From contig CASDYC010000001.1 of assembly GCA_949285665.1 (NCBI GenBank), positions 389,376-453,375 on the forward strand: a stretch of 64,000 bases of DNA. The letters are read 5' to 3'. The stretch's first letter is position 1; each line of letters starts with the position of its first letter. The position numbers and the translations under genes were made by a program. The notes beneath the pieces are model-generated. The model was not told the DNA's origin. It did not search any database and worked only from the letters and a program-made list of their open reading frames with translations. Of this stretch, positions 51,792-61,177 are shown piece after piece. Source of the DNA: an uncultured bacterium. GTDB lineage: Bacteria > Bacillota_I > Bacilli_A > RFN20 > CAG-826.

Positions 51792-53999
51792 TCACATTAT
51801 TTTTTCAATACTTGGATGATTAGCAATTATTTTTTTAATTCCTTCATTTCCAAAATCAATTGTTAAAATATCGTCTTGAAGTTCAATAACTTTACCAACT
51901 CCAAATTTTTTATGTTGAACTTTATCTCCGACTTTATAATTTAAATCTTTTTTTCGATCATTAATATTTTCGTATAATTTTTTAATACTTTTCTTATAAT
52001 CTTCTAAGTTTTTATTCATATCATTATAAGTGTTTCTTTTTATTTGAGTATTTTGACTTTTTCGTGGTTTATTAATATTTAATCCTGCTTCTTTAAAGAA
52101 AATTGATGGGGTAGAATTTCCACTATTAATAAATGAATAATCAGAATTACAAGTAACAAATAATTTTTTTCTTGCTCTAGTAAAAGCAACATAACATAAT
52201 CTTCTTTCTTCTTCTAAACCTTCTTTTGGTTTTTCTAATAAAGTTTTAACACTTGGAAAAATGTCACTATTACAACAAACTACAAATACATAATCAAACT
52301 CAAGACCTTTTGCAGTATGAATTGTCATTAATTTAACTTTATCTGAATTAGTTAAATCATCTTGAGCTGTTGCAAGAGTTATATTTTCAAGATATTCATC
52401 AAGAGTTGCTGTTTCTGATTCATTAAAATATGTATGTAATTCATCAATTAAATAATTTAAGTTTCCAATTCTTGAATTTGAATCATCATCTTCTTCCATT
52501 GAATTTATATAATCTGTTAATCCAATATCATCTAAATATTTTTTAATTATTCCAGCTTTATTTTTCTTTTCATTCTCAAAATTTTGTTTAGCTTCTTTAA
52601 TTTTTGAATTTAGAGTTTGAAGTGCAATAATGGTATTTGCTTTTAAAGAAGCATCATATTTTTCAATATTATCAATATATTTGAAAATACTTAAGTTATT
52701 TCTTTTAGCTTCTTCTTGAATTAAATTTTGGGTTGTTTCACCAATTTTTCTTCGTGGAACATTAATAATTCTTAAATATGAAATATCATCATCAAAATTG
52801 TTAATTAATCTAATATAAGCTAATGCTAATTTAATTTCTAACCTTTGATAAAATCTAATCCCTCCATAAATTACAAAAGGTATTTTATTCATTGTTAGCC
52901 GATTTTCAAAAATATTAGTTACATAACTTGCACGATATAAAATAGCAACTTGATTATAACTAAAATCATTATTTTCAGCCTTTAATTTAATTATTTGTTT
53001 AATTACATAATCTGCTTCTTCTTGTTTGGTAAACCCTTTAAAACATTCGACTTCAGCACCATTTGAGTTTTCAGTAATTAAATCTTTTTTATATCTCATT
53101 TTATTGTTATCAATTAATTTATTAGCGGTGTCTAATATATTTTTTGTAGAACGATAATTATAATTTAAAACAATACTATTTAATGGATGAAAGTCATTTC
53201 CTAAATCTAAAATAATTTTTTGATTTGCACCTCTCCAAGAATAAATAGTTTGATCAGGATCTCCAACAACAACTAAATTTGTATCATTTCCAACTAATAA
53301 TCTAACCAATTCATATTGAACATCATCTGTATCTTGAAATTCGTCTATTAATATATATTTATACATATTTGACCATTTTTTATAAGTAAACATATTAGTT
53401 TTAAGAATTTGAATTGTTCTTAAAATTAAATCATCAAAATCAAGACAGTATAATTCTGTTTTATTTAACTCGTAATTTTTAAAAATTTCTATTAATTTAG
53501 AAAAATCTTTATCATGATTAAATTTTACATCGGCTGGGTAATGACCTTTTCCTTTTTCATTTCTTATAAAATTAATTGCTTTTTCTACTATCTTGTCGCT
53601 TTTATTTATTTTCATAAAAAAACAAGTTTGTTTAATTAAATTTTTTTGGTCATCTTCATCTAAAATTGTAAAGTTACTAGGAATTCCTAAATTATGATAT
53701 ATTTCTTTCCTTAAAAAATAACTACAAAAGGAATGGAAGGTTTTAATTGTTAAATCTTTACTATTAACATTAATTAATTTGACAATTCTTTCTTTCATTT
53801 CTTTTGCAACTTTATTTGTAAAAGTAATTGCAAGAATTTCAGATGGTTTGACTTGCAAATTATCAATTAAATAGGCAATTTTATATGTTAAAACTCTAGT
53901 TTTACCAGAACCAGCTCCAGCTATAATTCTTAAATATTTATCATTTGAAACAACAGCTTCATATTGTTGCTTATTTAATAAAGTTTCTAAATTTTCCAT
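51792..53999 (-). CDS. pcrA: ATP-dependent DNA helicase PcrA (UvrD/Rep family)
   Basis: 3'-5' superfamily-1 helicase for repair and rolling-circle replication. I chose the ATG at 53997-53999 (735 residues), which gives MENLETLLNKQQYEAV with the Q-motif at the N-terminus. A frame to 54056 adds 19 unsupported residues. Walker A GAGSGKT (28-34), DEFQDTDDVQYELV, VVGDPDQTIYSWRGA, LNYNYRST and MTIHTAKGLEFD follow. The C-terminal KVGDKVQHKKFGVGKV is the PcrA Tudor-like tail. A TGATATAAT lies 7 nt before the ATG, so the mRNA is probably leaderless. Confidence 0.97.
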   Translation of the reverse strand: MENLETLLNKQQYEAVVSNDKYLRIIAGAGSGKTRVLTYKIAYLIDNLQVKPSEILAITFTNKVAKEMKERIVKLINVNSKDLTIKTFHSFCSYFLRKEIYHNLGIPSNFTILDEDDQKNLIKQTCFFMKINKSDKIVEKAINFIRNEKGKGHYPADVKFNHDKDFSKLIEIFKNYELNKTELYCLDFDDLILRTIQILKTNMFTYKKWSNMYKYILIDEFQDTDDVQYELVRLLVGNDTNLVVVGDPDQTIYSWRGANQKIILDLGNDFHPLNSIVLNYNYRSTKNILDTANKLIDNNKMRYKKDLITENSNGAEVECFKGFTKQEEADYVIKQIIKLKAENNDFSYNQVAILYRASYVTNIFENRLTMNKIPFVIYGGIRFYQRLEIKLALAYIRLINNFDDDISYLRIINVPRRKIGETTQNLIQEEAKRNNLSIFKYIDNIEKYDASLKANTIIALQTLNSKIKEAKQNFENEKKNKAGIIKKYLDDIGLTDYINSMEEDDDSNSRIGNLNYLIDELHTYFNESETATLDEYLENITLATAQDDLTNSDKVKLMTIHTAKGLEFDYVFVVCCNSDIFPSVKTLLEKPKEGLEEERRLCYVAFTRARKKLFVTCNSDYSFINSGNSTPSIFFKEAGLNINKPRKSQNTQIKRNTYNDMNKNLEDYKKSIKKLYENINDRKKDLNYKVGDKVQHKKFGVGKVIELQDDILTIDFGNEGIKKIIANHPSIEKIM

Positions 54000-54005
54000 T
54001 GATAA

Positions 54006-54014
54006 AATTATATC
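54006..54014 (-). promoter_or_regulatory. Extended -10 immediately before pcrA
   Basis: TGATATAAT on the minus strand, followed by TTTATCA and the ATG. Transcription would begin at or within a base of the start codon. The divergent membrane-protein gene at 54091 has a similar TGCTAAAAT 9 nt before its ATG. Confidence 0.6.
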
Positions 54015-54090
54015 ATATATACGATTTATATTTATTTTATAAATATAATTTTTCAAAAAAATAAATAATAAATGCTAAAATAATTGAGAT

Positions 54091-54975
54091 ATGAAAAGTA
54101 ATAAATTAACGACTAAAGATATTACATTTATATCTTTTATGATTGCAATTACAATTGTTTTTTCAATTATTTTAAGATTTATTCCATTTTCGTTTATATT
54201 AATCATTATCATCATTCCTTGTATTGCTTCTTTTGTAAGCATAAAAATAAATTTATGGAAATCCTTTATATATTTTATTGTATCAATTTTATTATCTAGT
54301 TTATTTTCAATTAATGATATTGGAAATATTTTATTTTACATGATTCCAGGACTATTTAGTGGTGTTTTGTTGGGATTTTTGATTAAAAAGAAAATGCATT
54401 TATTTGAAATATTGCCTCTTATTTCTTTTACTTCATATCTTATTTTTTTAATTTTAATTCCATTAATTAATTTGATATATGGAATAAACTTTATTGATAT
54501 TTTCTTATCATTATTTAAACTGGAAAATACAAATTTAAATTTAACTATTATTTATCTTATTTTATTTTTATCAAATGTAATAACAACACTATTTTCACTA
54601 CTATTTAATTACTATTTATGTATAAAATTTCAACTAAAAATCAACTTAATTACTACTAAAAAACTACAAAATCCCTGCATTTCCTTAATATTTTTAATTT
54701 TAACTATACTTTTAAATTTTTGTCTGTTTTTGAATATTTATATATTATACGAAATATATTTAATCGGTTTTTATTTTAGTTTAATTCAATTGTTTTATCT
54801 TAATTTTAACAAAAAATATAACATAGTTTTTGTTGCTTTAAATTTTATAATTTTAATTATGTTAAGTTATTATTCCACTCTTATACTTCCATTAAAATAT
54901 TTATCAATTTTATTAACTATTCCTTTTATAATAAATGATATTTATTTAATATCATTTAATAAAATAATATATTAA
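54091..54975 (+). CDS. Polytopic membrane protein (DUF2232/YybS-like or ECF S-component-like)
   Basis: 294 residues with about eight hydrophobic segments. The start (LTTKDITFISFMIAITIVFSIILRFIPF) and the MIPGLFSGVLLGFLIKKK segment recall YybS/DUF2232 and ECF S components. Confident family assignment is not possible by eye. It heads a plus-strand set of three membrane-associated genes. TGCTAAAAT lies 9 nt before the ATG and there is no proper Shine-Dalgarno, so the leader would be very short. Confidence 0.55.
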   Translation: MKSNKLTTKDITFISFMIAITIVFSIILRFIPFSFILIIIIIPCIASFVSIKINLWKSFIYFIVSILLSSLFSINDIGNILFYMIPGLFSGVLLGFLIKKKMHLFEILPLISFTSYLIFLILIPLINLIYGINFIDIFLSLFKLENTNLNLTIIYLILFLSNVITTLFSLLFNYYLCIKFQLKINLITTKKLQNPCISLIFLILTILLNFCLFLNIYILYEIYLIGFYFSLIQLFYLNFNKKYNIVFVALNFIILIMLSYYSTLILPLKYLSILLTIPFIINDIYLISFNKIIY

Positions 54976-54984
54976 AATAATTGT

Positions 54985-55479
54985 ATGAAGTTTTTCAAAA
55001 CTCTTGGTAAATCTTTATTATATTTAATACTTTCACCAATTATTCTTGCGGTATATTTATTGTTTTGTATATATTCTATATTTGTTTTTTTATATAAATT
55101 TTTTGTTTTTGGCTGGAAATTTATTACTGGTAAAAATATCGATTTTAAACTTGATGAAGATTTACAAGCTCAAAAAATTATTGATGATGCAAAAAAATCA
55201 AACACTTCTAACAATAAAGAAGCAATTGATACAAAATCTCCAGTAATTGAAGTTTCAAGCCGGCCAAATCAAGTAATTAATAACTATATTATTGCTAATA
55301 ATATTGAAGATGCTAAAAAATTAGCAGATCAATTGTCTAATAATCAAATGAATGATAAAAATTTAATTGGAAATGATCAAACCATAGAACAGGTAAATCA
55401 AATTGAACATACTAATGATGAAAATAATGATGAAAATAATAATGAAATAAAAGAGGAAGATAATTATGATGAACGTTAA
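54985..55479 (+). CDS. Small membrane-anchored protein with disordered tail
   Basis: 164 residues. A long hydrophobic N-terminal hairpin (about 8-48) is followed by a hydrophilic, Asn/Asp/Glu-rich tail with a central segment NYIIANNIEDAKKLADQL. No family recognised. TAAAAT spans the previous stop codon and ends 6 nt before this ATG, and no Shine-Dalgarno is seen. It overlaps the next gene by 14 bp. Confidence 0.6.
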   Translation: MKFFKTLGKSLLYLILSPIILAVYLLFCIYSIFVFLYKFFVFGWKFITGKNIDFKLDEDLQAQKIIDDAKKSNTSNNKEAIDTKSPVIEVSSRPNQVINNYIIANNIEDAKKLADQLSNNQMNDKNLIGNDQTIEQVNQIEHTNDENNDENNNEIKEEDNYDER

Positions 55480-56203
55480 CTTTCTTTTAAAATTATCTGA
55501 AACTGATAAAAGATTTATAATTGCATTTATATGTATTATTTTAGTAATTTTAGCATTTTTGATTTTTATTGTCTTATTAATTAGTTATATTTCAAAAAAA
55601 CAATCTTATAAAATTGATGCTTTAATGCATGACGTTGTAATAACTGGAGTTATTGATTCAAAGAAAAAATTTATTAAAGTTGCAAGAATAAAAAACGCAA
55701 ACTACTTCTTTAAATCAGCATCTATTCCTTTTGCTTTATTATTAATTTCGTTTATTATTTTATTAATTTATTCTTTATCTTTAAGTATTAGTTTTAGTTC
55801 TTTATTCAGTGATTATAGTGAAAAAGGATATGGATTTGCTACAATTTTATACATTTATGATTTTAATAATATAAAATTTGTTGATACTATTTTTGGCTCA
55901 TTTCCTCAAGAAATTCCATTATTAAATACACCACATTTTTCTTTAAATGCATTACTTCCAATCATATTTATTTTCATAATTATTATTTCCGGAATTTGGT
56001 TTTTAATGACTGTTCAAGCATATCTTGCAAGAACTATTAGAAGTTATAAATTAGCAACTAGTATTTATCAAAAACAACTTGATAATGTAAGATTTGATAA
56101 CTTAATTAACTTTAAATATCAAAACGGAAATGTAACATATACAAAAGTAAATGAAAACAATATTGAAGAAAATACAAATAATCAAAATGTAGAAAATAAA
56201 TAA
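55466..56203 (+). CDS. Membrane protein of unknown function
   Basis: 245 residues. Three clear hydrophobic segments (about 18-40, 87-112, 168-190) flank a probably extracellular loop (113-165), with soluble parts at 41-86 and at the C-terminus. Two Mets open the frame, with AGAGGA upstream. It overlaps the previous gene, so the two likely form a complex (inference). No family recognised. It converges on a 74-residue protein gene. Confidence 0.6.
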   Translation: MMNVNFLLKLSETDKRFIIAFICIILVILAFLIFIVLLISYISKKQSYKIDALMHDVVITGVIDSKKKFIKVARIKNANYFFKSASIPFALLLISFIILLIYSLSLSISFSSLFSDYSEKGYGFATILYIYDFNNIKFVDTIFGSFPQEIPLLNTPHFSLNALLPIIFIFIIIISGIWFLMTVQAYLARTIRSYKLATSIYQKQLDNVRFDNLINFKYQNGNVTYTKVNENNIEENTNNQNVENK

Positions 56204-56217
56204 AATATTAAATTAAG

Positions 56218-56442
56218 TTATAAATGCATTGCAGCCGCAATTATTGCATAAATTATTAAACCTAATAAAATAACTGCAACAATGCATAAGAAAATAAATA
56301 ATCTAAATCTTAGATTAGCTTTTCTTTCTTCGCTAGTTAATGGTTTTTTAGTAACACTTTGATCTATATTTGAATCTTTTGAATTTTGACTAAGATCATT
56401 AGAATTACTATTATTTAAGTTATTATTTAAATTTTCATCCAT
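56218..56442 (-). CDS. 74-residue single-span membrane protein
   Basis: Hydrophilic Asn/Ser-rich N-terminus (1-40), a basic stretch (EERKANLRFR), then one transmembrane segment (about 49-72) reaching the C-terminus. It looks like a tail-anchored small protein. It starts 2 bp after asnS without a Shine-Dalgarno. Function unknown. Confidence 0.55.
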   Translation of the reverse strand: MDENLNNNLNNSNSNDLSQNSKDSNIDQSVTKKPLTSEERKANLRFRLFIFLCIVAVILLGLIIYAIIAAAMHL

Positions 56443-56444
56443 AA

Positions 56445-57821
56445 TTAAAATTTAATTTTTCCAAATGTTCTTGGATATGGTTCACTATCTCTAATATTTG
56501 AAATTCCAGTAATATACATTAATAATCGATCAAAGCCAAGTCCAAAACCACTATGGACACAGCCACCATATCTTCTAGTATCTAAATACCAAGAAAGTGA
56601 ATCATAATTTCCAGCTTTTTTCATTTTTTCGCTTAATATATCAAGGTTTTCTTCTCTTTGAGAACCACCAACTAATTCACCAACTCCTGGAACTAATAAA
56701 TCACAAGCTGCAACTGTCTTTTTATCATCGTTTAATTTCATATAAAAAGCTTTAATTTCAACTGGGTAATCAATTAAAAATAATGGCCCATTTACAATTT
56801 TTTCAGTTAGATATCTTTCATGTTCACTTTGTAAATCCATTCCCCAATAAATATCATTATTTTCAAACTTATGACCTTCACTAACGGCTTTTTTAAGTTT
56901 ATCAATTGCTTTTGTATATGTCATAATTTCAAATTTTTTATCTAATACATGACTAATTCTATTATATAAATCTTTGTCAATAAATGTTGCAAAAAAGTCT
57001 ATTTCTTCTTTATTATTAACTAAAACATAATTAATAATATATTTTAAAAAGTCTTCAATAACTTCCATATTTTTCTTTAAATCTGCAAATGCCATTTCAG
57101 GTTCAACCATCCAAAATTCAGCAGCATGTCTTGTGGTATTTGATTCTTCCGCTCTAAATGTTGGACCAAATGTGTAAACATTTTTAAAAGCAAGAGAAAA
57201 TGGTTCAACATGTAATTGACCACTAACAGTTAAATCAACTGGTACTCCAAAAAAAGAATTTGGATCTTTTTTATTTTTGTCTGTTATTACTTTAAATGTT
57301 TGTCCGGCTCCTTCAGCGTCATTTGTTGTAAAAATTGGAGTATGAACATAAACAAATCCATGTTTATTAAAATATTTATGAATTGCAAAAGCTAGAGTAC
57401 TTCTAACTCTATATAAAGCATTAAAAGTGTTTGTTCTAACTCTAAGATGAGGAATTTCTCTTAAAAATTCAAAGCTGTGTCTCTTTTTTTGTAAAACATA
57501 ACCTTCTTCAACATCACCAAGTAATTTAATTTTAATAACTTTTAATTCAAAAGGTTGTTTATTATTTGGAGTTAATACTAATTTACCAATTACATTTATG
57601 CTAGATCCGGTTGCTAAATGAGATATTTTTTCAAAATCTTCACTATCTTTATCATAAACTAATTGTAAATTTTTAAAAAATGTTCCATCATTTAATTCAA
57701 TAAAACCAAGAGAACCATTGTCTCTATTTGTTTTAATCCAACCATTAATAGTTAATTCTTCTTCATTATATTTTTTAAAACCGTCATCTTTATATAATTC
57801 TTTAATACTAACTTCTTTCAT
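56445..57821 (-). CDS. asnS: Asparaginyl-tRNA synthetase
   Basis: Class IIb synthetase of 458 residues: N-terminal OB fold (INGWIKTNRDNGSLGFIELNDG, near 24-45), motif 2 with TFRAEESNTTRHAAEFWMVEPEMAF, and motif 3 GFGLGFDRLLMYITG. The ending IRDSEPYPRTFGKIKF is diagnostic of AsnRS rather than AspRS. The ribosome binding site is AAGGAGAA. No T-box leader is seen; only 46 bp separate it from tsaD. Confidence 0.97.
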   Translation of the reverse strand: MKEVSIKELYKDDGFKKYNEEELTINGWIKTNRDNGSLGFIELNDGTFFKNLQLVYDKDSEDFEKISHLATGSSINVIGKLVLTPNNKQPFELKVIKIKLLGDVEEGYVLQKKRHSFEFLREIPHLRVRTNTFNALYRVRSTLAFAIHKYFNKHGFVYVHTPIFTTNDAEGAGQTFKVITDKNKKDPNSFFGVPVDLTVSGQLHVEPFSLAFKNVYTFGPTFRAEESNTTRHAAEFWMVEPEMAFADLKKNMEVIEDFLKYIINYVLVNNKEEIDFFATFIDKDLYNRISHVLDKKFEIMTYTKAIDKLKKAVSEGHKFENNDIYWGMDLQSEHERYLTEKIVNGPLFLIDYPVEIKAFYMKLNDDKKTVAACDLLVPGVGELVGGSQREENLDILSEKMKKAGNYDSLSWYLDTRRYGGCVHSGFGLGFDRLLMYITGISNIRDSEPYPRTFGKIKF

Positions 57822-57867
57822 AAAATTCTCCTTTGAATGAATATTATTATATCAATATAAATTTAAA

Positions 57868-58875
57868 TTAAAAATTATTAAAATCTTCTATTTTCCAATT
57901 TGGATCAACTCCAATATTAAGATTTGCAAATACTTTTGCTTTATATAAATGTACTCCAGCTTTTGCAATCATTGCAGCATTATCAGTTGTACACCAAATT
58001 GGAGGTAAGATTAATTTAATATTAGAATTTTCAAAAGCCTTGCTCATTTCTTGTCTTAAATATGAATTAGCACTCACTCCACCTGCTAAACATATCATCT
58101 TAACATTATATTCTTTGGCAGCTTTTTTAGCTTTTTCAACAATTATATCAATTGCAACATCTTGAAAAGATTTTGCTACATCTTCAACTTTATATGCCAT
58201 ATTTTTCATTTTTAATTTATTAACTTCATTAATAACACTTGTTTTTAATCCACTATATGAAAAATTATATCCATCGGCATGAGGTGATTTAAATAAAAAC
58301 TTATGTTCACCTTCTTTAGCTTTTTTGTCAATATAAACTCCACCTGGATATGGTAAATCTAATACTCTTGCAACTTTATCAAAACATTCACCTACAGCAT
58401 CATCTAAAGTTTCACCAATTATATTAAAATCTAGATCTTTATTCATGATAACAAATTCAGTATTTCCACCACTTACAACAATACATAACATTGGAAATTC
58501 AAAATTTGTTATAAATTCATTTGCATAAATATGACCAACTAAATGATGAACTGGAATTAATGGTTTATTATAAAATAAAGCAATTGTTTTTGCAGCTTGT
58601 AGGCCAATATGTAAGGCTCCAATTAATCCTGGACCTCTTGTAAATGCAATTGCATCAATATCTTGTATTTTCATTGAAGCTTTATCTAAAGCTTCTTTTA
58701 AAACAACACCAATATTTTCAAGATGTAATCTTGAAGCAATTTCTGGCATTACTCCACCATATTTTTGATGAACTTCAATTTGACTTGAAATAACATTACA
58801 CAATAATTTATCATCTTTTATTATTGCAACAGCAGTTTCATCACAACTTGATTCAATAGCTAATATACTAAACAT
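57868..58875 (-). CDS. tsaD: tRNA N6-adenosine threonylcarbamoyltransferase TsaD
   Basis: Transfers threonylcarbamoyl to A37 of ANN-reading tRNAs (t6A). I chose the ATG at 58873-58875 (335 residues), with AAGGA 8 nt upstream. The alternative TTG two codons earlier is less likely. It starts SILAIESSCDET. The metal-binding His pair is in HHLVGHIYANE, and CIVVSGGNTE, GGVYIDKKA and CLAGGVSANSYLR follow. Last gene of the tsaE-tsaB-rimI-tsaD cluster. Confidence 0.97.
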   Translation of the reverse strand: MFSILAIESSCDETAVAIIKDDKLLCNVISSQIEVHQKYGGVMPEIASRLHLENIGVVLKEALDKASMKIQDIDAIAFTRGPGLIGALHIGLQAAKTIALFYNKPLIPVHHLVGHIYANEFITNFEFPMLCIVVSGGNTEFVIMNKDLDFNIIGETLDDAVGECFDKVARVLDLPYPGGVYIDKKAKEGEHKFLFKSPHADGYNFSYSGLKTSVINEVNKLKMKNMAYKVEDVAKSFQDVAIDIIVEKAKKAAKEYNVKMICLAGGVSANSYLRQEMSKAFENSNIKLILPPIWCTTDNAAMIAKAGVHLYKAKVFANLNIGVDPNWKIEDFNNF

Positions 58876-58877
58876 AC

Positions 58878-59321
58878 TCAAATTCCTTTTACCATATATA
58901 AGGCATCTTCATTATTTTCATAATAATTCTTTTTAACATTAACAATTTGAAAATTTAACTTCTTATATAAATTAATGGCTTTAATATTTGAAACTCTAAC
59001 TTCTAATGTAATAAAATGAACTTCACTATTTTCATTTTTTAAATTATTAATCATAAATTCTAATAATTTTGTAGCATAACCATTATTTTGATATTCTTTT
59101 AAAACAGCAATTTTAGAAATCGTACTTGATTCAAATGTAATCCAATAATCAATATATCCAATTAATTTATTATCTAAAAATAAACCATAAATAAATGAAA
59201 ATGGATTATCATTTATTTCATAAATAAAATCATCTTTTTTAAATGGACTATCAAAACAATTTTTTTCTAAAAAAACTAAATCATCTAAATTTTCCATAGT
59301 TATTTTTTTAATTTCTAGCAT
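58878..59321 (-). CDS. rimI: GNAT acetyltransferase, RimI-like
   Basis: 147 residues. GNAT fold with acetyl-CoA loop VLKEYQNNGYATKLLEFM (Q-x-x-G-x-A near 75-90) and FITLEVRVSNIKAINLYKKLNFQ (near 104-126), the RimI pattern for protein N-terminal acetylation (S18 in E. coli). Its place between tsaB and tsaD is typical of Firmicutes. TGA stop. Confidence 0.93.
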   Translation of the reverse strand: MLEIKKITMENLDDLVFLEKNCFDSPFKKDDFIYEINDNPFSFIYGLFLDNKLIGYIDYWITFESSTISKIAVLKEYQNNGYATKLLEFMINNLKNENSEVHFITLEVRVSNIKAINLYKKLNFQIVNVKKNYYENNEDALYMVKGI

Positions 59322-59322
59322 T

Positions 59323-59910
59323 TTAGTCTTTTAAATAAACCGCCTTAATCTTTAATACATCTTTAACTGGATCTTTGTGCTTTTTAATATCTAACATGTT
59401 ATTAAAAATATCATATTTACATGATTTTAATCCTAAATATTCAGTCTCTCCACAAATTGAAATATTTTTATATTTATCAATTAATTTTTCAATATTTTTA
59501 TTTTCTAAAACACAATCATTTAATATAACTTCGTTATCTTTATAAATTCCAACATAACTTCGATTACTTCTAGCATTCATCAAACATATTGATAAATTAT
59601 TTTTATTTTTTAATATTTCTAAACTAGATAATAGATATATTTTTACATTTTCATTTAAAACGCCAACAACTTTTGCAATTGTTAAAGAAATTCTAACTCC
59701 AGTATATGAACCTGGGCCATCTGTAACAATTATTTCATTAATTTGGCTTGGTAATATTTTGTTTCGACTTAAAATATTATTAATTTCTTGGATCATAAAT
59801 TCACTTTGTCTTTGCCAAGCATCATAATAAATTTTATCTAATAAAATATCATCTTTTGCAATACCAACAGCTAATTTTGTATTGCTAGAATCAAGTAATA
59901 AACTATACAT
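59323..59910 (-). CDS. tsaB: t6A biosynthesis protein TsaB
   Basis: Non-catalytic partner that bridges TsaD and TsaE. The 195-residue product has the ASKHA-type N-terminus SLLLDSSNTKLAVGI and the diagnostic VTDGPGSYTGVRISLTIAK near residue 63. The C-terminal half is shortened, as in other small genomes. It overlaps the tsaE stop by 8 bp. Confidence 0.95.
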   Translation of the reverse strand: MYSLLLDSSNTKLAVGIAKDDILLDKIYYDAWQRQSEFMIQEINNILSRNKILPSQINEIIVTDGPGSYTGVRISLTIAKVVGVLNENVKIYLLSSLEILKNKNNLSICLMNARSNRSYVGIYKDNEVILNDCVLENKNIEKLIDKYKNISICGETEYLGLKSCKYDIFNNMLDIKKHKDPVKDVLKIKAVYLKD

Positions 59911-60376
59911 ATTTTTTATTTAATTCCTCAAATAAATTTTTATAACTTAAAGAATTACTAGAAATAGTAATTTTTCTTTTATCTCCCAATATTAACTCTA
60001 AATTAACCTTTAAATAAGTATTAGGTTGAATTAATTCTTTAATATAAATTGGCCATTCAATTACACAAGCTCCATCGCCTTCAATAAATTCTTCAAGACC
60101 AATATTATGATCTTGGTCTTTTAATCTATAAGCATCAATATGATATAAATTAATTGGATCATGAAAATAACATTTTAATATATTAAATGTTGGAGAAATT
60201 ACATTTTCACTAATTCCTAAACCTTTTGCTATTCCTTGAGTAAAAGTTGTTTTTCCAGCACCTAAATCACCAGTTAAAAGAATTAAAGAACCCTTAGACA
60301 AAAATTTAGCTATATAACTAGCTAAATTTATTGTGTCTAATTTAGAATTACTAATTAATTTAATTTCAAATTGCAT
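59903..60376 (-). CDS. tsaE: t6A biosynthesis ATPase TsaE
   Basis: 157-residue P-loop ATPase that drives turnover of the TsaB-TsaD complex. Walker A GDLGAGKT (36-43), SPTFNILKCY and YHIDAYRL with the catalytic Asp. VIEWP near residue 108 is typical. No Shine-Dalgarno is present. TGATATAAT ends exactly 6 nt before the ATG, so the tsaE-tsaB-rimI-tsaD operon probably begins with a leaderless message. Confidence 0.96.
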   Translation of the reverse strand: MQFEIKLISNSKLDTINLASYIAKFLSKGSLILLTGDLGAGKTTFTQGIAKGLGISENVISPTFNILKCYFHDPINLYHIDAYRLKDQDHNIGLEEFIEGDGACVIEWPIYIKELIQPNTYLKVNLELILGDKRKITISSNSLSYKNLFEELNKKYV

Positions 60377-60382
60377 ATAAAA

Positions 60383-60391
60383 ATTATATCA
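60383..60391 (-). promoter_or_regulatory. Extended -10 immediately before tsaE
   Basis: TGATATAAT on the minus strand, then TTTTAT and the ATG. Same arrangement as pcrA. Confidence 0.6.
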
Positions 60392-60466
60392 TAATCAATA
60401 AATAATAAATAAAATTTATAGCGAATCTTGACTATTTTTAACTTATTAATATAAATGAGATAAATA

Positions 60467-60493
60467 AAATAAGATAACTTAATTATCTTATTT
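60467..60493. terminator. Terminator between the CvpA-like gene and tsaE
   Basis: 11-bp stem (60467-60477 with 60483-60493), 5-nt loop, T-rich on both sides. It ends the minus-strand cvpA-like gene. Confidence 0.6.
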
Positions 60494-60517
60494 TTTAGTT
60501 AATAATACTGGTTATAT

Positions 60518-61042
60518 TTATTGAATTACTCCTAAAACATAATTAGCAAAATCATTTAAACCACTTGCTAATCCAAATGAATTAGATAAATCATTAATAA
60601 ACCAAGTATTAATATCAGTTGAAACACTTCCTAATAAATTTGTAATGACTAACATTAAACAAACTATAAATAATCCAGAAGCTGCTCCAAAAATGAAACC
60701 TAATATTTTATCTAAAATATCAAATAATTTAACTTTTTCAATTATATTTTTTAATAAACTTCCTAATAATCTAATAATTAATGCAATTATAATTGATAAT
60801 AATATAAATATAACAATAAGCATTATAAAACTAATTGTTTCAAATGATAAACTTCCAACCATTCCATTATAAGCACCAGATTCAGCTATTAAATTATTAA
60901 TTGGTGCTGCAATAAAAAACGCCACAACTAATCCGGCAAGAAAACCTAATTTTTTTGTTAATAACTTAATAAATCCAGTAAATATACCACTTATTGCAAA
61001 TATAATCATTAATATTAATGCAATTATATCAAATACAGACAT
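60518..61042 (-). CDS. CvpA family membrane protein
   Basis: 174 residues with four hydrophobic segments; the N-terminal DIIALILMIIFAISGIFTGFIKLL and the GFIFGAASGLFIVCLML block are typical of the CvpA (colicin V production) family, whose role is probably in envelope stress or division. The name comes from a plasmid phenotype in E. coli. The ribosome binding site is AAGGAGGT. Single-gene unit. Confidence 0.85.
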   Translation of the reverse strand: MSVFDIIALILMIIFAISGIFTGFIKLLTKKLGFLAGLVVAFFIAAPINNLIAESGAYNGMVGSLSFETISFIMLIVIFILLSIIIALIIRLLGSLLKNIIEKVKLFDILDKILGFIFGAASGLFIVCLMLVITNLLGSVSTDINTWFINDLSNSFGLASGLNDFANYVLGVIQ

Positions 61043-61131
61043 ATTTATAATACCTCCTTAAAAATTATTATAATATAAATACGATTTTGAGACTAAAATT
61101 ATTTGAAAAAATAAATAATTATTTAATATAA

Positions 61132-61155
61132 AAAGCTCGTCATAAGACGAGCTTT
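61132..61155 (-). terminator. Terminator after the 606-residue lipoprotein gene
   Basis: A 10-bp perfect GC-containing stem (61132-61141 with 61146-61155), ATAA-type loop and T-run on the minus strand. Confidence 0.85.
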
Positions 61156-61177
61156 ATGTGATTATTAATTTACTTAA

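Noticed and set aside
57822-57867. T-box leader before asnS
   Set aside because: Only 46 bp separate tsaD and asnS, and there is no room for specifier or antiterminator elements.
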